Positions 33,715 through 42,825 of a stretch of 44,852 nucleotides of DNA are shown here, one piece after another. Each line of letters opens with the position of its first letter. Position 1 is the stretch's first letter. Origin of the DNA: an uncultured Mycolicibacterium sp. (GTDB lineage: Bacteria > Actinomycetota > Actinomycetes > Mycobacteriales > Mycobacteriaceae); contig CAMFLL010000012.1 of assembly GCA_945957405.1 (NCBI GenBank), positions 1 through 44,852 of the forward strand, given 5' to 3'. The translations under genes were made by a program, and so were the position numbers. The notes below the pieces were generated by a model. That model did not search any database. It was not told where the DNA came from and saw only the letters and a list, made by a program, of their open reading frames with translations.

Positions 33715-34518
33715 ATGTCGGATCATCCCACTGCGTATCTGGTGCTCGCGTCGCAGCGCAGTGGTAGCACGCTCCTGGTGGAATCCCTGCGCGCCACCGG
33801 CGTGGCGGGCGAACCGCAGGAGTTCTTCCAGTACCTGCCCGAGACCAGCATGTCGCCGCAGCCCCGGGAATGGTTCGCCGGCGTCACCGACGAGTCGATC
33901 CTCAGGCTGCTCGACCCGATCGTCGAGGGCACACCCGATATCGCGCCGTCCGAGATCTGGCGGGACTACATCCGCACCGTCGGTCGCACCCCCAACGGGG
34001 TGTGGGGCGGCAAGTTGATGTGGAATCAGACGCCGCTGCTGCTGCAACGCGCCAACGGGCTGGCCGAACGGTCGGGCGACGGGCTGCTCGCCGCGATCCG
34101 CGATGTCGTCGGCTCCGACCCGGTGCTGGTGCACGTCTACCGGCCCGACGTGGTGTCACAGGCCGTGTCGTTCTGGCGCGCGGTGCAGACCCGGGTGTGG
34201 CGCGGCAGGCCCGATCCGGTTCGCGACGCCCGCGCCGAGTACCACGCCGATGCCATCGCCCACGTCGTGAAGATGCTGCGCGATCAGGAGGAAGGATGGC
34301 GCAAATGGTTCGCCGAGGAGGGGGTCAGCCCGATCGAGGTGCCCTATCCGGTGTTGTGGCGCAACCTCACTGACGTCGTCGGCACGGTACTGGAGGCGCT
34401 CGGCCTCGACCCGCGGCTGGCGCCGTCGCCGGTGCTGGAACGACAAGCCGATCAACGCTCCGACGAATGGGTCGAGCGATACCGCGAGGACGCGCAACGC
34501 GAAGGACTGCCGCTGTGA
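33715..34518 (+). CDS. stf0: Trehalose 2-sulfotransferase Stf0
   Basis: A 267-residue protein that closely follows the M. smegmatis Stf0 sequence as I remember it ([69 protein letters not shown]-terminal [24 protein letters not shown]). The PAPS 5'-phosphosulfate loop is SQRSGSTLL. Stf0 moves sulfate from PAPS to trehalose, making trehalose-2-sulfate; in M. tuberculosis this begins sulfolipid-1 synthesis. Overlap of its stop with cysD (GTGA) joins PAPS use to PAPS synthesis in one transcript. Confidence 0.93.
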   Translation: MSDHPTAYLVLASQRSGSTLLVESLRATGVAGEPQEFFQYLPETSMSPQPREWFAGVTDESILRLLDPIVEGTPDIAPSEIWRDYIRTVGRTPNGVWGGKLMWNQTPLLLQRANGLAERSGDGLLAAIRDVVGSDPVLVHVYRPDVVSQAVSFWRAVQTRVWRGRPDPVRDARAEYHADAIAHVVKMLRDQEEGWRKWFAEEGVSPIEVPYPVLWRNLTDVVGTVLEALGLDPRLAPSPVLERQADQRSDEWVERYREDAQREGLPL

Positions 34519-35438
34519 CCGAAACCCTGACCGCCGACGACACCCACGTCGACGAATTGCGGCTGCTGGAAGCCGAGGCCGTCCACATCATCCGCGAAGT
34601 GGTGGCCGAACTGTCGCGACCCGTGCTGTTGTTCTCCGCCGGTAAAGACTCGATTGTGCTGTTGCGCTTGGCGGAGAAAGCTTTTCGGCCCTCGGCGCTG
34701 CCGTTCCCGGTGCTGCACGTCGACACCGGCCACAACTTCCCCGAGGTCATCGAGTTCCGTGATCGCCGGATCACCGAACACGGCCACAAGCTGCTGGTCG
34801 GGTCGGTGCAGGAGAGTATCGACAGCGGACGGGTGCCCGATCCGGGCCACGGGGCCTCGCGTAACCGTCAGCAGACGCGCACGCTGCTCGACGCCCTGGA
34901 GGCGGGTGGATTCGACGCCGCCTTCGGCGGCGCCCGGCGCGACGAGGAACGCGCCCGTGCCAAGGAACGCATCCTGAGCTTCCGCGATGAGTTCGGGCAG
35001 TGGGATCCCCGAGCCCAACGGCCCGAGCCGTGGTCGCTGTACAACGGTCGCATCCGCAAGGGGGAGCAGGTCCGGGTGTTCCCGCTGTCGAACTGGACGG
35101 AACTGGACATCTGGCGCTACATCGAACTGGAGGGCCTGGAACTCCCGTCGATCTACTTCGCCCACGAGCGCGAGGTCTTCGAACGCGACGGAATCCTCTT
35201 GGCGGTCTCGGAATTCGTCCACCCCGAGGGGAACGAGGAGGCGGCCGTCGAGTGGGTGCGTTACCGCACCGTCGGCGATCTGACCATCACCGGCGCGGTG
35301 CGTTCGCGCGCCACCGACATCGCCGGCGTGATCGGCGAGATCTCGGCCGCCACCGTGTCGGAACGCGGCGAGACCCGCGCCGACGACCGCACGTCGGCGG
35401 CGGCCATGGAAGACCGTAAACGCGAGGGGTATTTCTGA
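34515..35438 (+). CDS. cysD: Sulfate adenylyltransferase small subunit CysD
   Basis: The GTG at 34515 overlaps the stf0 stop by 4 nt and gives 307 residues, the usual CysD length; the longer frame runs inside stf0. It has the PP-loop of ATP pyrophosphatases ([20 protein letters not shown]), [14 protein letters not shown], the [16 protein letters not shown] segment and [13 protein letters not shown]. With CysN it makes adenosine phosphosulfate from sulfate and ATP. It overlaps cysN by 1 nt (TGATG). Confidence 0.95.
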   Translation: MTETLTADDTHVDELRLLEAEAVHIIREVVAELSRPVLLFSAGKDSIVLLRLAEKAFRPSALPFPVLHVDTGHNFPEVIEFRDRRITEHGHKLLVGSVQESIDSGRVPDPGHGASRNRQQTRTLLDALEAGGFDAAFGGARRDEERARAKERILSFRDEFGQWDPRAQRPEPWSLYNGRIRKGEQVRVFPLSNWTELDIWRYIELEGLELPSIYFAHEREVFERDGILLAVSEFVHPEGNEEAAVEWVRYRTVGDLTITGAVRSRATDIAGVIGEISAATVSERGETRADDRTSAAAMEDRKREGYF

Positions 35439-37294
35439 TGACGCGGCAACTTCTCCGGATCACCACCGCCGGTTCGGTGGACGACGGCAAGAGCACGCTG
35501 ATCGGGCGCCTGCTCCACGACACCGACAGCTTGCCGCTCGATCACCTCGAGGCGGTCACCGACGCCGAGGGAGTGGCCGACCTCGCGGCACTGTCGGACG
35601 GCTTGCGCGCCGAGCGTGAACAGGGCATCACCATCGATGTGGCTTACCGGTTCTTCTCGACCGACACCCGCAGTTACATCCTGGCCGATACCCCCGGCCA
35701 CGAGCGGTACACCCGCAACATGTTCACCGGGGCGTCCAACGCGCATGCGGCGATCCTGCTCGTCGACGCCAGAGCCGGTGTGCTGCGGCAGACCCGGCGC
35801 CACGCCCGGATCGCCAAACTCCTTGGTATCAAACACTTCGTCGCCGCGGTGAACAAGATCGACCTGGTGGGCTTCGACCCCGGCCGCTTCGCGGAGGTGG
35901 ACGCCGAACTTCAGCAGATGGCGGCGCGGCTCGGCGCGGCCGAGATCAGCGTCATCCCCATCGCCGCCAAACACGGTGACAACGTCGTACACGCATCGGA
36001 ACACACGCCGTGGTACGAGGGACCGACGTTGTTGGAGTACCTGGAGGGTATCGAGCTCTCGGCCCCGCAGCCGGAGGCCGCCAAGTTACGCCTGCCGGTG
36101 CAATGGGTCTCGCGGCCCACGGCCCAGCAGCGCAGGCGCTACACCGGGCGGCTGGCCGCGGGCACGCTGCGCGTCGGTGACAGTGTGGTGTCGCTGCCGT
36201 CGGGAGCGTCCTCGACGGTGACGGCACTCGACACCCTCGATGATGACCGCGCCATTGGCGTTGCGCCGCTCTCGGTTTCGATCGAACTCGCCGACGACAT
36301 CGATGTCGGCCGCGGCGATGTGTTCGTCAGCGGCGACGACGACGCGGTGCTGCCCGTGCTCGCCCGCGAGCTCGACGCCACGGTGTGCTGGTTCGCCGAC
36401 ACTCCGCTGCGCGCGGGTGACCGGTTGGCCCTCAAGCAGGGCACGCGGACCGTGCGCGCGACGGTGCAGGCCCTGCACACCCGGCTGGACCCGGAGACGC
36501 TCGACGACCTCGATCAGCCGGTCGAGTTGGTGCTCAACGACATCGGCGTGCTGACGTTGCGGACCAGTTCGATCGTGGTCGCCGACCCGTACACCGAGAA
36601 CCGGGACAACGGTGCCTTCATCCTGATCGACGAGACCACCAACGACACGGTCGGCGCCGGTGAGATCGTCGAGGCTCGTGAGGTCAAACCCGGTGCGGCC
36701 ACCCGTAACGACATCCGCTGGCATCCCTCGTCGCTCGACCGCGACTACCGGTGGGGTAAGACGGGGCAACGCGGCGCGACGCTCTGGTTCACCGGGCTGC
36801 CGGCGTCGGGTAAGTCGACGGTGGCCGTCGCGGTCGAACGGGCACTCGTGGAATCCGGTCAGGTCGCCTATCTGCTCGACGGTGACAATCTCCGGCACGG
36901 CCTGTCCGACGATCTGGGCTTCTCGGCCGGTGACCGCGCCGAGAACATCCGTCGGGTGGGACATCTGACCCGACTGCTGGCCGATGCTGGCGTGGTGGCG
37001 CTGGCGTCACTGGTGTCACCGCTGAAATCGGACCGCGAGATCGCCCGCACGCTCAACGAGGCGGCCAAGCTGCCGTTCATCGAGGTGTACGTCTCGACGT
37101 CGCTGCAGGAGTGCGAGCGCCGCGACCCCAAGGGGTTGTACGCGCGCGCCCGGGCCGGCGAACTGAAGGGTCTGACGGGTGTCGACGCCCCGTATGAGCC
37201 GCCGGAGAACCCCGACCTGGTGCTCGACACGTCGACCGATATCGACACCCTGGTGGGGCAGGTGCTCGAGGTGCTCAAACGCGCGCTGGCTTAG
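35438..37294 (+). CDS. cysN: CysN-CysC fusion: sulfate adenylyltransferase GTPase subunit and APS kinase
   Basis: A 618-residue bifunctional protein, often called cysNC. Residues 1-430 are the CysN GTPase, with GSVDDGKST (12-20), DTPGHERYTRN (84-94) and NKIDLVG (139-145). Residues about 435-618 are APS kinase, with its own P-loop GLPASGKST (453-461) and GDNLRHGLSDDLGFS. CysN uses GTP hydrolysis to drive APS formation; CysC phosphorylates APS to PAPS, the donor used by Stf0 and by PAPS/APS reduction. The fusion is usual in mycobacteria. Confidence 0.95.
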   Translation: MTRQLLRITTAGSVDDGKSTLIGRLLHDTDSLPLDHLEAVTDAEGVADLAALSDGLRAEREQGITIDVAYRFFSTDTRSYILADTPGHERYTRNMFTGASNAHAAILLVDARAGVLRQTRRHARIAKLLGIKHFVAAVNKIDLVGFDPGRFAEVDAELQQMAARLGAAEISVIPIAAKHGDNVVHASEHTPWYEGPTLLEYLEGIELSAPQPEAAKLRLPVQWVSRPTAQQRRRYTGRLAAGTLRVGDSVVSLPSGASSTVTALDTLDDDRAIGVAPLSVSIELADDIDVGRGDVFVSGDDDAVLPVLARELDATVCWFADTPLRAGDRLALKQGTRTVRATVQALHTRLDPETLDDLDQPVELVLNDIGVLTLRTSSIVVADPYTENRDNGAFILIDETTNDTVGAGEIVEAREVKPGAATRNDIRWHPSSLDRDYRWGKTGQRGATLWFTGLPASGKSTVAVAVERALVESGQVAYLLDGDNLRHGLSDDLGFSAGDRAENIRRVGHLTRLLADAGVVALASLVSPLKSDREIARTLNEAAKLPFIEVYVSTSLQECERRDPKGLYARARAGELKGLTGVDAPYEPPENPDLVLDTSTDIDTLVGQVLEVLKRALA

Positions 37295-37313
37295 AGCGGT
37301 CGACGATGCCGGC
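37294..37313 (+). repeat. 20-bp direct repeat, first copy, at the cysN stop codon
   Basis: GAGCGGTCGACGATGCCGGC begins at the last base of the cysN stop and recurs 79 nt downstream. The bases before it (CTGGCTT) are also shared, apart from one extra A in this copy. It looks like a local duplication of the gene end. Confidence 0.75.
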
Positions 37314-37372
37314 TGGGGTCCCCCGCGTGCAGGGGCGGGACGAGGCGGTTGAGGAGCCGCTCCATCTGGCTT

Positions 37373-37392
37373 GAGCGGTCGACGATGCCGGC
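37373..37392 (+). repeat. 20-bp direct repeat, second copy
   Basis: This is the same 20-mer as at 37294-37313. The 6-bp stretch GAGCGG in it can pair with CCGCTC at 37358-37363 to form a stem, so the region may end cysN transcription. Confidence 0.75.
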
Positions 37393-37506
37393 GGTGGGAA
37401 AGAATTCACGGTGACCGCAATACTGTGCCGCGGCGCCCGGCGTCTCTAGCCTCCTCGGAGGCCGTCATTGTGCGGCCGATCCGAGGAACAGAAAGACGCC
37501 GCTGAC

Positions 37507-38868
37507 ATGACGCAGACCGCAGACCGCAACGTCGCCCCCTTCCCCACCGGCGAGGCTGCCGAACGGGCCGACGCGTTGCGTCAGGCCCTACGCGACGGCA
37601 CGCTGACCGAGATCGAAGTGGCCTGGAGTGATCCGTTCGGCCACGCGGCGGGCAAGCGCATTCCTGCGGGGCAGTTCCTGGACCGGGCGCAGGGCATCGG
37701 GTTCGCCTTCTGCGAAGCCGCGTTGGGCTGGAACAGCGACGGGACGGTGATCGATACACTGGCCTTGACCAACTGGGACGGCGGATACCCGGATGTGTAT
37801 GCGGTGCCTGACTTCTCGACGTTCTCGTGGTTACCGTGGCGACCGCGTGTCGGCCATGTCATCTCCGACATCGTCACGCACGACCGGTCACCGTCGCTGC
37901 TGGATCCGCGGGCGGTGTTGCGCCGGGTGCTGGGCCGACTCGAAAGCTTGGGGTACACCGCCAAGGTCGGCGTCGAGTTCGAGTTCTATCTGCTCGAACC
38001 GGACGGCTCGCCGATCCAGGAGGCCATCCAGGCGTACTCGCTGGAGAACGCGAACGGACTCGACCCGTTGATCGGCGAGTTGTACGACACGCTGGGGGCG
38101 TTCACCCGGCTGGAGGGCATCCAGACCGAGTACGGCCCCGGCCAGGTCGAGACCAATCTGGTCTACACCGACGCGTTGGCGGCCGCCGATGACAGCGCCC
38201 GGCTGAAGTACGCCGCCAAGGAGGTGGCCCGCAGGCACGGCAAGATCGCCAGCTTCATGCCGAAGCCGTTCTCGGAGCACTCGGGCAGCTCTGCGCACCT
38301 GCACATCTCGCTGTGGCGTGACGGCGAGCCTGCCTTCGCCGCGGTCGACGGATCGGAGGCCGAGACGACGCTGTACGCCATCGCCGGCCTGGTGGAGCAT
38401 CTGCCGTCGATCACCTTGTTCGGTGCGCACTCCGTCAATGCCTACCGCCGCTTCGCCCCGGACACCTTTGCGCCCGATACCGTCAACTGGAGTCGCGACA
38501 ACCGCAGTGCCGCGGTCCGTTCGCTCGTCGAACCGGAACCGTCGGCATCGCGCATCGAATTGCGTTCGGGGGCCTCGGACTCCAACCCGTACTGGCTGAT
38601 CGCCTCGGCGCTGGCTGCCGTGATCGCCGGGCTGGAGGCACGTCGCCTGCCGCCGCGGGCCGCCTCCGGCAATCTGTACGGCAAGGGCACACCGCTACCG
38701 GACTCGCTGGGCACGGCGCTGGCGCTGGCCACGCAGGACGACACCATCCTGGAGATCCTCGGCGCCGCTTCGGTGCGTGACTTCGCGGCGATCGCCCAGA
38801 GTGAATGGCAGCTCTACGTGGGCCACGTCAGTGACTGGGAACGCCGTCGATACCTCACGACATCATGA
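37507..38868 (+). CDS. Glutamine synthetase-like ligase (gamma-glutamyl-amine ligase type)
   Basis: The ATG at 37507 gives 453 residues. The GS fold is complete: VGVEFEFYLL (metal Glu pair, about 157), the second metal site in EYGPGQVETNLVY, SSAHLHISLW with metal His, NAYRRFAP, and the glutamate-binding region ELRSGASDSNPY. It lacks the Tyr-loop context of the adenylylated housekeeping GlnA and belongs to the branch that glutamylates polyamines, ethanolamine or anilines. Downstream lie an SfnG-like oxygenase (4-nt overlap), an amine oxidase and a permease, which suggests catabolism of an amine. The substrate is unknown. Confidence 0.85.
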   Translation: MTQTADRNVAPFPTGEAAERADALRQALRDGTLTEIEVAWSDPFGHAAGKRIPAGQFLDRAQGIGFAFCEAALGWNSDGTVIDTLALTNWDGGYPDVYAVPDFSTFSWLPWRPRVGHVISDIVTHDRSPSLLDPRAVLRRVLGRLESLGYTAKVGVEFEFYLLEPDGSPIQEAIQAYSLENANGLDPLIGELYDTLGAFTRLEGIQTEYGPGQVETNLVYTDALAAADDSARLKYAAKEVARRHGKIASFMPKPFSEHSGSSAHLHISLWRDGEPAFAAVDGSEAETTLYAIAGLVEHLPSITLFGAHSVNAYRRFAPDTFAPDTVNWSRDNRSAAVRSLVEPEPSASRIELRSGASDSNPYWLIASALAAVIAGLEARRLPPRAASGNLYGKGTPLPDSLGTALALATQDDTILEILGAASVRDFAAIAQSEWQLYVGHVSDWERRRYLTTS

Positions 38869-39896
38869 GCACTCCAGCACGATTCGGTGTGTGGGCGCCG
38901 GTGTACGGCAACCACGGCGCCCGGCACCATCCGCAGGACGCACCTGACCCGAGCTATCGGCGCAACCGCGATCTCATCGTGCGGGCCGAGGAACTCGGGT
39001 TCGACTCGACGCTGGTCGCTCAGCACGTCGTGCATCCCAGCAATGTCGACGACGACGTCCTGGAGACCTGGTCGACGTTGGCGGGTATCGCCGAAGCGAC
39101 GTCGCGGATCGAGTTGATCGGCGCCGTCAAACCACTGCTGTTCAATCCGCTGGTGTTCGCCAAGTTGGCCGGCAACATCGCCGCCATCGCCGAGGGCCGA
39201 CTGTCGATCAATGTGGTCAGCGGCTGGTTTCTCCCGGAACTGGAGGCGCTCGGCGTCGACGTGCTCGACCACGACGACCGCTATGAGCACACTCGGCAAT
39301 GGCTCGACATCGTACTGGCGCTCTGGGCGGGTAAGCAGGTCACGATCGGCTCCGGCGTCGGCGGGCAGCAGGCGATCGCCCGACCCGTTCCCGACCCGGT
39401 TCCACCGGTCTACGTCGGCGGTGAGTCCGAACCAGGGCGCGCACTGGCCGCCGACTACGCCGACGTGTTCTTCATCAACGGCCGCCCCTTCGACCAGACC
39501 GTCGAGGTGATTTCCGACCTGCGGTCGCGCCGCGAACAGCGGGGGGTGGGTGCCCCGCTGCGGTTCGGGTTGTCGGCGTTCGTGGTGGCGCGGGACACCG
39601 AGGAAGAGGCCCGCGACGAGCTGGCCCATCTGCAGGCACTGGTCGACGCCGAGAAGCGGCCCGAGATCTCCAGCGGCACCGATCCCAAGACGCAGATGTA
39701 CAAGGTGCTTGCCGACACCAGCCGGGTCGGTTCCAACGGCGGCACGCTGGCCGGCCTGATCGGTAGTCACGACCAGGTGGCCGAACGCATCTCGGCTTTC
39801 AACCAGGCCGGCGTCGAACTGTTCATGCTGCAGTTCCAGCCGATCGAGGCCGAACTCGAACGGTTCGCCGAACACATCATCCCCAGATTCCGCTGA
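38865..39896 (+). CDS. SfnG-like dimethylsulfone monooxygenase family protein
   Basis: A 343-residue luciferase-like enzyme with an SfnG-type start (FGVWAPVYGNHGARHH) and body (FDSTLVAQHVVHPSN, SINVVSGWFLPELEALG, VYVGGESEPGRALAADYADVFFING). SfnG oxidises dimethyl sulfone with FMNH2 to methanesulfinate. It overlaps the glutamine-synthetase-like gene by 4 nt and is followed after 13 nt by a DszC/SfnB-like gene, a pairing also seen in pseudomonad sfn clusters. The dimethylsulfone assignment is by family only. Confidence 0.86.
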   Translation: MSTPARFGVWAPVYGNHGARHHPQDAPDPSYRRNRDLIVRAEELGFDSTLVAQHVVHPSNVDDDVLETWSTLAGIAEATSRIELIGAVKPLLFNPLVFAKLAGNIAAIAEGRLSINVVSGWFLPELEALGVDVLDHDDRYEHTRQWLDIVLALWAGKQVTIGSGVGGQQAIARPVPDPVPPVYVGGESEPGRALAADYADVFFINGRPFDQTVEVISDLRSRREQRGVGAPLRFGLSAFVVARDTEEEARDELAHLQALVDAEKRPEISSGTDPKTQMYKVLADTSRVGSNGGTLAGLIGSHDQVAERISAFNQAGVELFMLQFQPIEAELERFAEHIIPRFR

Positions 39897-39909
39897 ACGA
39901 CGGAGAACC

Positions 39910-41121
39910 ATGACCCTCACATCCGACGCGGTCCAAACCCACAGCGGTTCGGTCGCCGAACGCCTCGAACTCCTGCCGCCGGTCGTCGACACCCTGCGCG
40001 CCGCCGACGCCCTGGCCGAGGCAGACCGTGTTCTGCAGCATGCCGAAGTGCGGGCGTTGCGAGACATCGGCGTCTTGAATCTGCGGATCCCCACGCAGTA
40101 CGGCGGTCCCGGCGGCAGTATCCGCGACGTGGTGTCGGTGGTCATCCAGATCGCCTCCGGCAGTTCCAATGTGGCCCAGGCGTTGCGCGCCCACTTTGGA
40201 TTTCTCGAACGGTTGTTGAGCAACCGCGCCACCGAGGCCGAGCGGCAGGAGTGGTTCCCGCGCATCAACGCCGGGTTGGTGGTGGGCAATGCCATCACCG
40301 ATGCGGTGGGCAGGGTACCGGGAAGCTCCGGGACCACGCTGTCGCTCGATGACGCCGGAGTGCTGCGCCTGAACGGGCACAAGTTCTATTCGACCGGCAC
40401 GTTGTACGCCGACGTGATCGCGGTGTCGGCGGTCAATGCCGACGGCAACGACGTGCAGGCCGTGGTGCCGACCGACCGGGCTGGCGTCGAATTGTTCGAC
40501 GACTGGCACGGTTTCGGGCAGCGCACCACCGCCAGTGGTTCAACCCGGTTCACCGACGTGGCCGTCGAGCCGTTCGAGGTCATCACGGTGTCCGACGGCA
40601 AGCAGCTGGGCCACGGCACCGCATTTCTGCAGCTGTACCTGGCCGCGGTGGCGGCAGGTATCGCCGCCGCCGTGCGCGCCGACGCCGTCGACTTCGTCCG
40701 CCACCGTGCCCGTCCAGCGGCCCACTCGCTGGCCGACCGCGCGTCCGCCGATCCGTTCATCCTCCGGGCGGTGGGGGAGATCTCGGCATGGGCCGCGGCC
40801 GCACGGACCGTGGTGCTGTCCGCCGCCGACGAACTCGACGCCCTGGTCGACGGTGGCCTGCAGGCCGATGACGCCGCGGTGGGTGCCGTCGCCGTCGCGG
40901 TGGCCGAGGCACAACTGGTGGCCGAACGGTTCACCGTCGCCGCGGCTGAGCGGCTGTTCGACACCGGCGGCGCTTCGGCCACCTCCCGCGCCCTCAACCT
41001 GGACCGGCACTGGCGCAACGTGCGCACCGTCGCCAGCCACAGCCCGCTGGACTACAAGGCGCATGCCGCAGGTGATTTCGCCGTGAACGGGACGGTGCCA
41101 CCCAACAGCGGTTATTTCTGA
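39910..41121 (+). CDS. Acyl-CoA dehydrogenase-fold flavin monooxygenase, DszC/SfnB-like (second copy)
   Basis: A 403-residue relative of the protein at 25989-27224, sharing the C-terminal LDRHWRNVRTVASHSPLDYKAHAAGD and the core FGQRTTASGSTRFTDVAVEPF. The ACAD fold starts at about residue 25 (ADRVLQHAEVRALRDIGVLNLRIPTQYGGPGG). It probably uses reduced flavin from a separate reductase to oxygenate a sulfur compound together with the SfnG-like enzyme. Its 3' end overlaps the stop of the convergent NCS1 permease gene by 10 nt. Confidence 0.85.
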   Translation: MTLTSDAVQTHSGSVAERLELLPPVVDTLRAADALAEADRVLQHAEVRALRDIGVLNLRIPTQYGGPGGSIRDVVSVVIQIASGSSNVAQALRAHFGFLERLLSNRATEAERQEWFPRINAGLVVGNAITDAVGRVPGSSGTTLSLDDAGVLRLNGHKFYSTGTLYADVIAVSAVNADGNDVQAVVPTDRAGVELFDDWHGFGQRTTASGSTRFTDVAVEPFEVITVSDGKQLGHGTAFLQLYLAAVAAGIAAAVRADAVDFVRHRARPAAHSLADRASADPFILRAVGEISAWAAAARTVVLSAADELDALVDGGLQADDAAVGAVAVAVAEAQLVAERFTVAAAERLFDTGGASATSRALNLDRHWRNVRTVASHSPLDYKAHAAGDFAVNGTVPPNSGYF

Positions 41122-42536
41122 TAACCGCCGAGCCCGCGTGGCGCCACGAGCAGGCGGGTCAGGCCGTAGTGCACCAGGCCGGCAATGATGAAGGCCGGCA
41201 CCGATGCCGTGGTGTAGCGGAACAGGTCGCTGGGCTCGTAGGTGACGGGGTTGAGCAGTAACGCGTAGGTCAGTGCTCCGGCGGCGATCGCGACGAACGC
41301 GACCACGTTCACACCCTTCCAGTAGCCGTAGTGCGATGAGGCGATGGGTTCATAGAGTTCGGCGATGTTCAGCCGGCGCCCGCGCAGGATGAAGAAGTCG
41401 ACGAACTGCACCGCGCACAGCGGCGCCAGCACGATAGCGCCCCAGGACACGAAGCGGCCGTAATTGTCGTACACCGCGGAGGGGAAGAACACGAGAACCG
41501 CTGCGGGACCGAGGATCACCGCACCCAGCAGTGGCCAGGCTGTCTTCCTGAAGAACGCGCCACCACCGCCCTTGAGCGCGACCATCGACGCGTATCCCTG
41601 CGACAGGATCGCGGTCACATTCGCCAGGCACACCACCGTCAGTGCAATCACTCCCAGCACCACACCGGCCAGCGGGATCATCCACTGCGTGGGGTCTTCG
41701 ACCTGCAGGGACAGCGCGGCGAGTACACCGACGACGGCTGCGGCCACCGAGGCCGCGAACACCCCGATCCAGTTGGGCCAGAATGCGGCCCGCGACGTGC
41801 GGGTGAGCCGGGCCAGGTTGCCGAGGTTGGGCCACCAGGCGAACCCACCGGCGAGGTTGAGTTCGACGGCGAGCATGAAACTCAGATGCGGATCATCGCT
41901 CACACCGCCCAGCGGTACCAGCGCCGTCAGCTCCGACCATGAATGCTTGGTGAAGATGAGCACCAGGATGCCGACGACGATGATCACCAGGAATGGTGAG
42001 ATTGCGCGGCAGACGGCCTCGACAGAGATCGGCCCCCGCGCCAGCACCACCCAGGAGATGACGATCGCCATCAGTCCGAGAATGCTGGCCGCGGCGCCGG
42101 ACTCCGACAGTTGCAATCCGAAGACCTGGTTGACCACCGTCACCAGGCCGTGGCCGAACATGATGGCCAGCACCGCCGACCAGGCCGCGGCCAGCAGCGT
42201 CGAGACCACGATCATCACGACGCGCGCACCACGTTCCCCGAACGTGCTGCGCAGTCCGACGAACTGTTCGATGCCGTACTTCACCGACGGCATACACGGC
42301 GCCAGCGCCACCAGCAGCACGCTGATCCCGTACCCGATGATGATCGACGCGATGGCCTGTTTCACGCCGACGTAGTAGGCGACCGCGGCGCCCTGCAGGA
42401 ATGCCCAGGTGGCTACCGCGAGGCCGACGTTGACGGCGGAGTGCTGCCAGAAATTCCAGATCCGTTCACCGCGCAGCAGTGGTAGATCGGTGGTGGTGGG
42501 GTCGAAGCGGCCGGAGACCGTGGGTGTATTCGACAT
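41112..42536 (-). CDS. NCS1-family permease (cytosine/purine/allantoin type)
   Basis: The ATG at 42536 gives 474 residues; a further ATG at 42551 would overlap the upstream small gene more. The family opening is RGERIWNFWQHSAVNVGLAVATWAFLQG, with about twelve membrane helices and the SEAELNLAGGF-like region FMLAVELNLAGGFAWWPNLGNLARLTR. NCS1 carriers move nucleobases, hydantoins or related nitrogen compounds with sodium or protons. A 54-residue membrane protein gene ends in its start codon (TGATG), so the two are translated together. Confidence 0.87.
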   Translation of the reverse strand: MSNTPTVSGRFDPTTTDLPLLRGERIWNFWQHSAVNVGLAVATWAFLQGAAVAYYVGVKQAIASIIIGYGISVLLVALAPCMPSVKYGIEQFVGLRSTFGERGARVVMIVVSTLLAAAWSAVLAIMFGHGLVTVVNQVFGLQLSESGAAASILGLMAIVISWVVLARGPISVEAVCRAISPFLVIIVVGILVLIFTKHSWSELTALVPLGGVSDDPHLSFMLAVELNLAGGFAWWPNLGNLARLTRTSRAAFWPNWIGVFAASVAAAVVGVLAALSLQVEDPTQWMIPLAGVVLGVIALTVVCLANVTAILSQGYASMVALKGGGGAFFRKTAWPLLGAVILGPAAVLVFFPSAVYDNYGRFVSWGAIVLAPLCAVQFVDFFILRGRRLNIAELYEPIASSHYGYWKGVNVVAFVAIAAGALTYALLLNPVTYEPSDLFRYTTASVPAFIIAGLVHYGLTRLLVAPRGLGGYQK

Positions 42537-42700
42537 CAGTACGCCCACCACAGCAGTCCGATAGTCACCACGATGAGTGCCGCGACGGCGGCGAGGATGT
42601 CCACCACCGGCAGGTCATCCACCAGATGCTCTGCGGCAGAACCGGACTCGAGTATCTGTAGGCGGTTGCTCAGCTGCTCGTCGAGGTTGGTTTCATCCAC
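42536..42700 (-). CDS. 54-residue single-pass membrane protein coupled to the NCS1 permease
   Basis: The GTG at 42700 with GAGG 8 nt upstream opens a 54-residue frame. The protein has an acidic helical head (VDETNLDEQLSNRLQILESG) and a C-terminal transmembrane helix (DILAAVAALIVVTIGLLWWAY). Its stop shares a base with the permease ATG. The coupling, ribosome site and clean hydrophobic profile argue for a real gene too short for routine calls. It may be a small subunit of the transporter. Confidence 0.72.
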   Translation of the reverse strand: MDETNLDEQLSNRLQILESGSAAEHLVDDLPVVDILAAVAALIVVTIGLLWWAY

Positions 42701-42790
42701 CTGTTGTGCCTCATTTCTGATTGGCGGGCCAGATATAAGCAGTCTGTGGTGGGCGTCACGACCTTGTCAAGAAGTGGCGGCGATTAATAG

Positions 42791-42818
42791 TTGACTGACG
42801 GACCGATTAAGATAGACT
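42791..42818 (+). promoter_or_regulatory. Promoter of the amine oxidase gene, leaderless
   Basis: TTGACT (42791-42796) and TAGACT (42813-42818) are 16 nt apart, a good sigma-A-type promoter. The ATG at 42826 follows 7 nt after the -10 box, so the mRNA should be leaderless. CGATTAA occurs at 42781-42787 and again at 42804-42810 around the -35 box, and TTAAT/ATTAA form an inverted repeat, a possible operator. Confidence 0.65.
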
Positions 42819-42825
42819 TGCCGCC

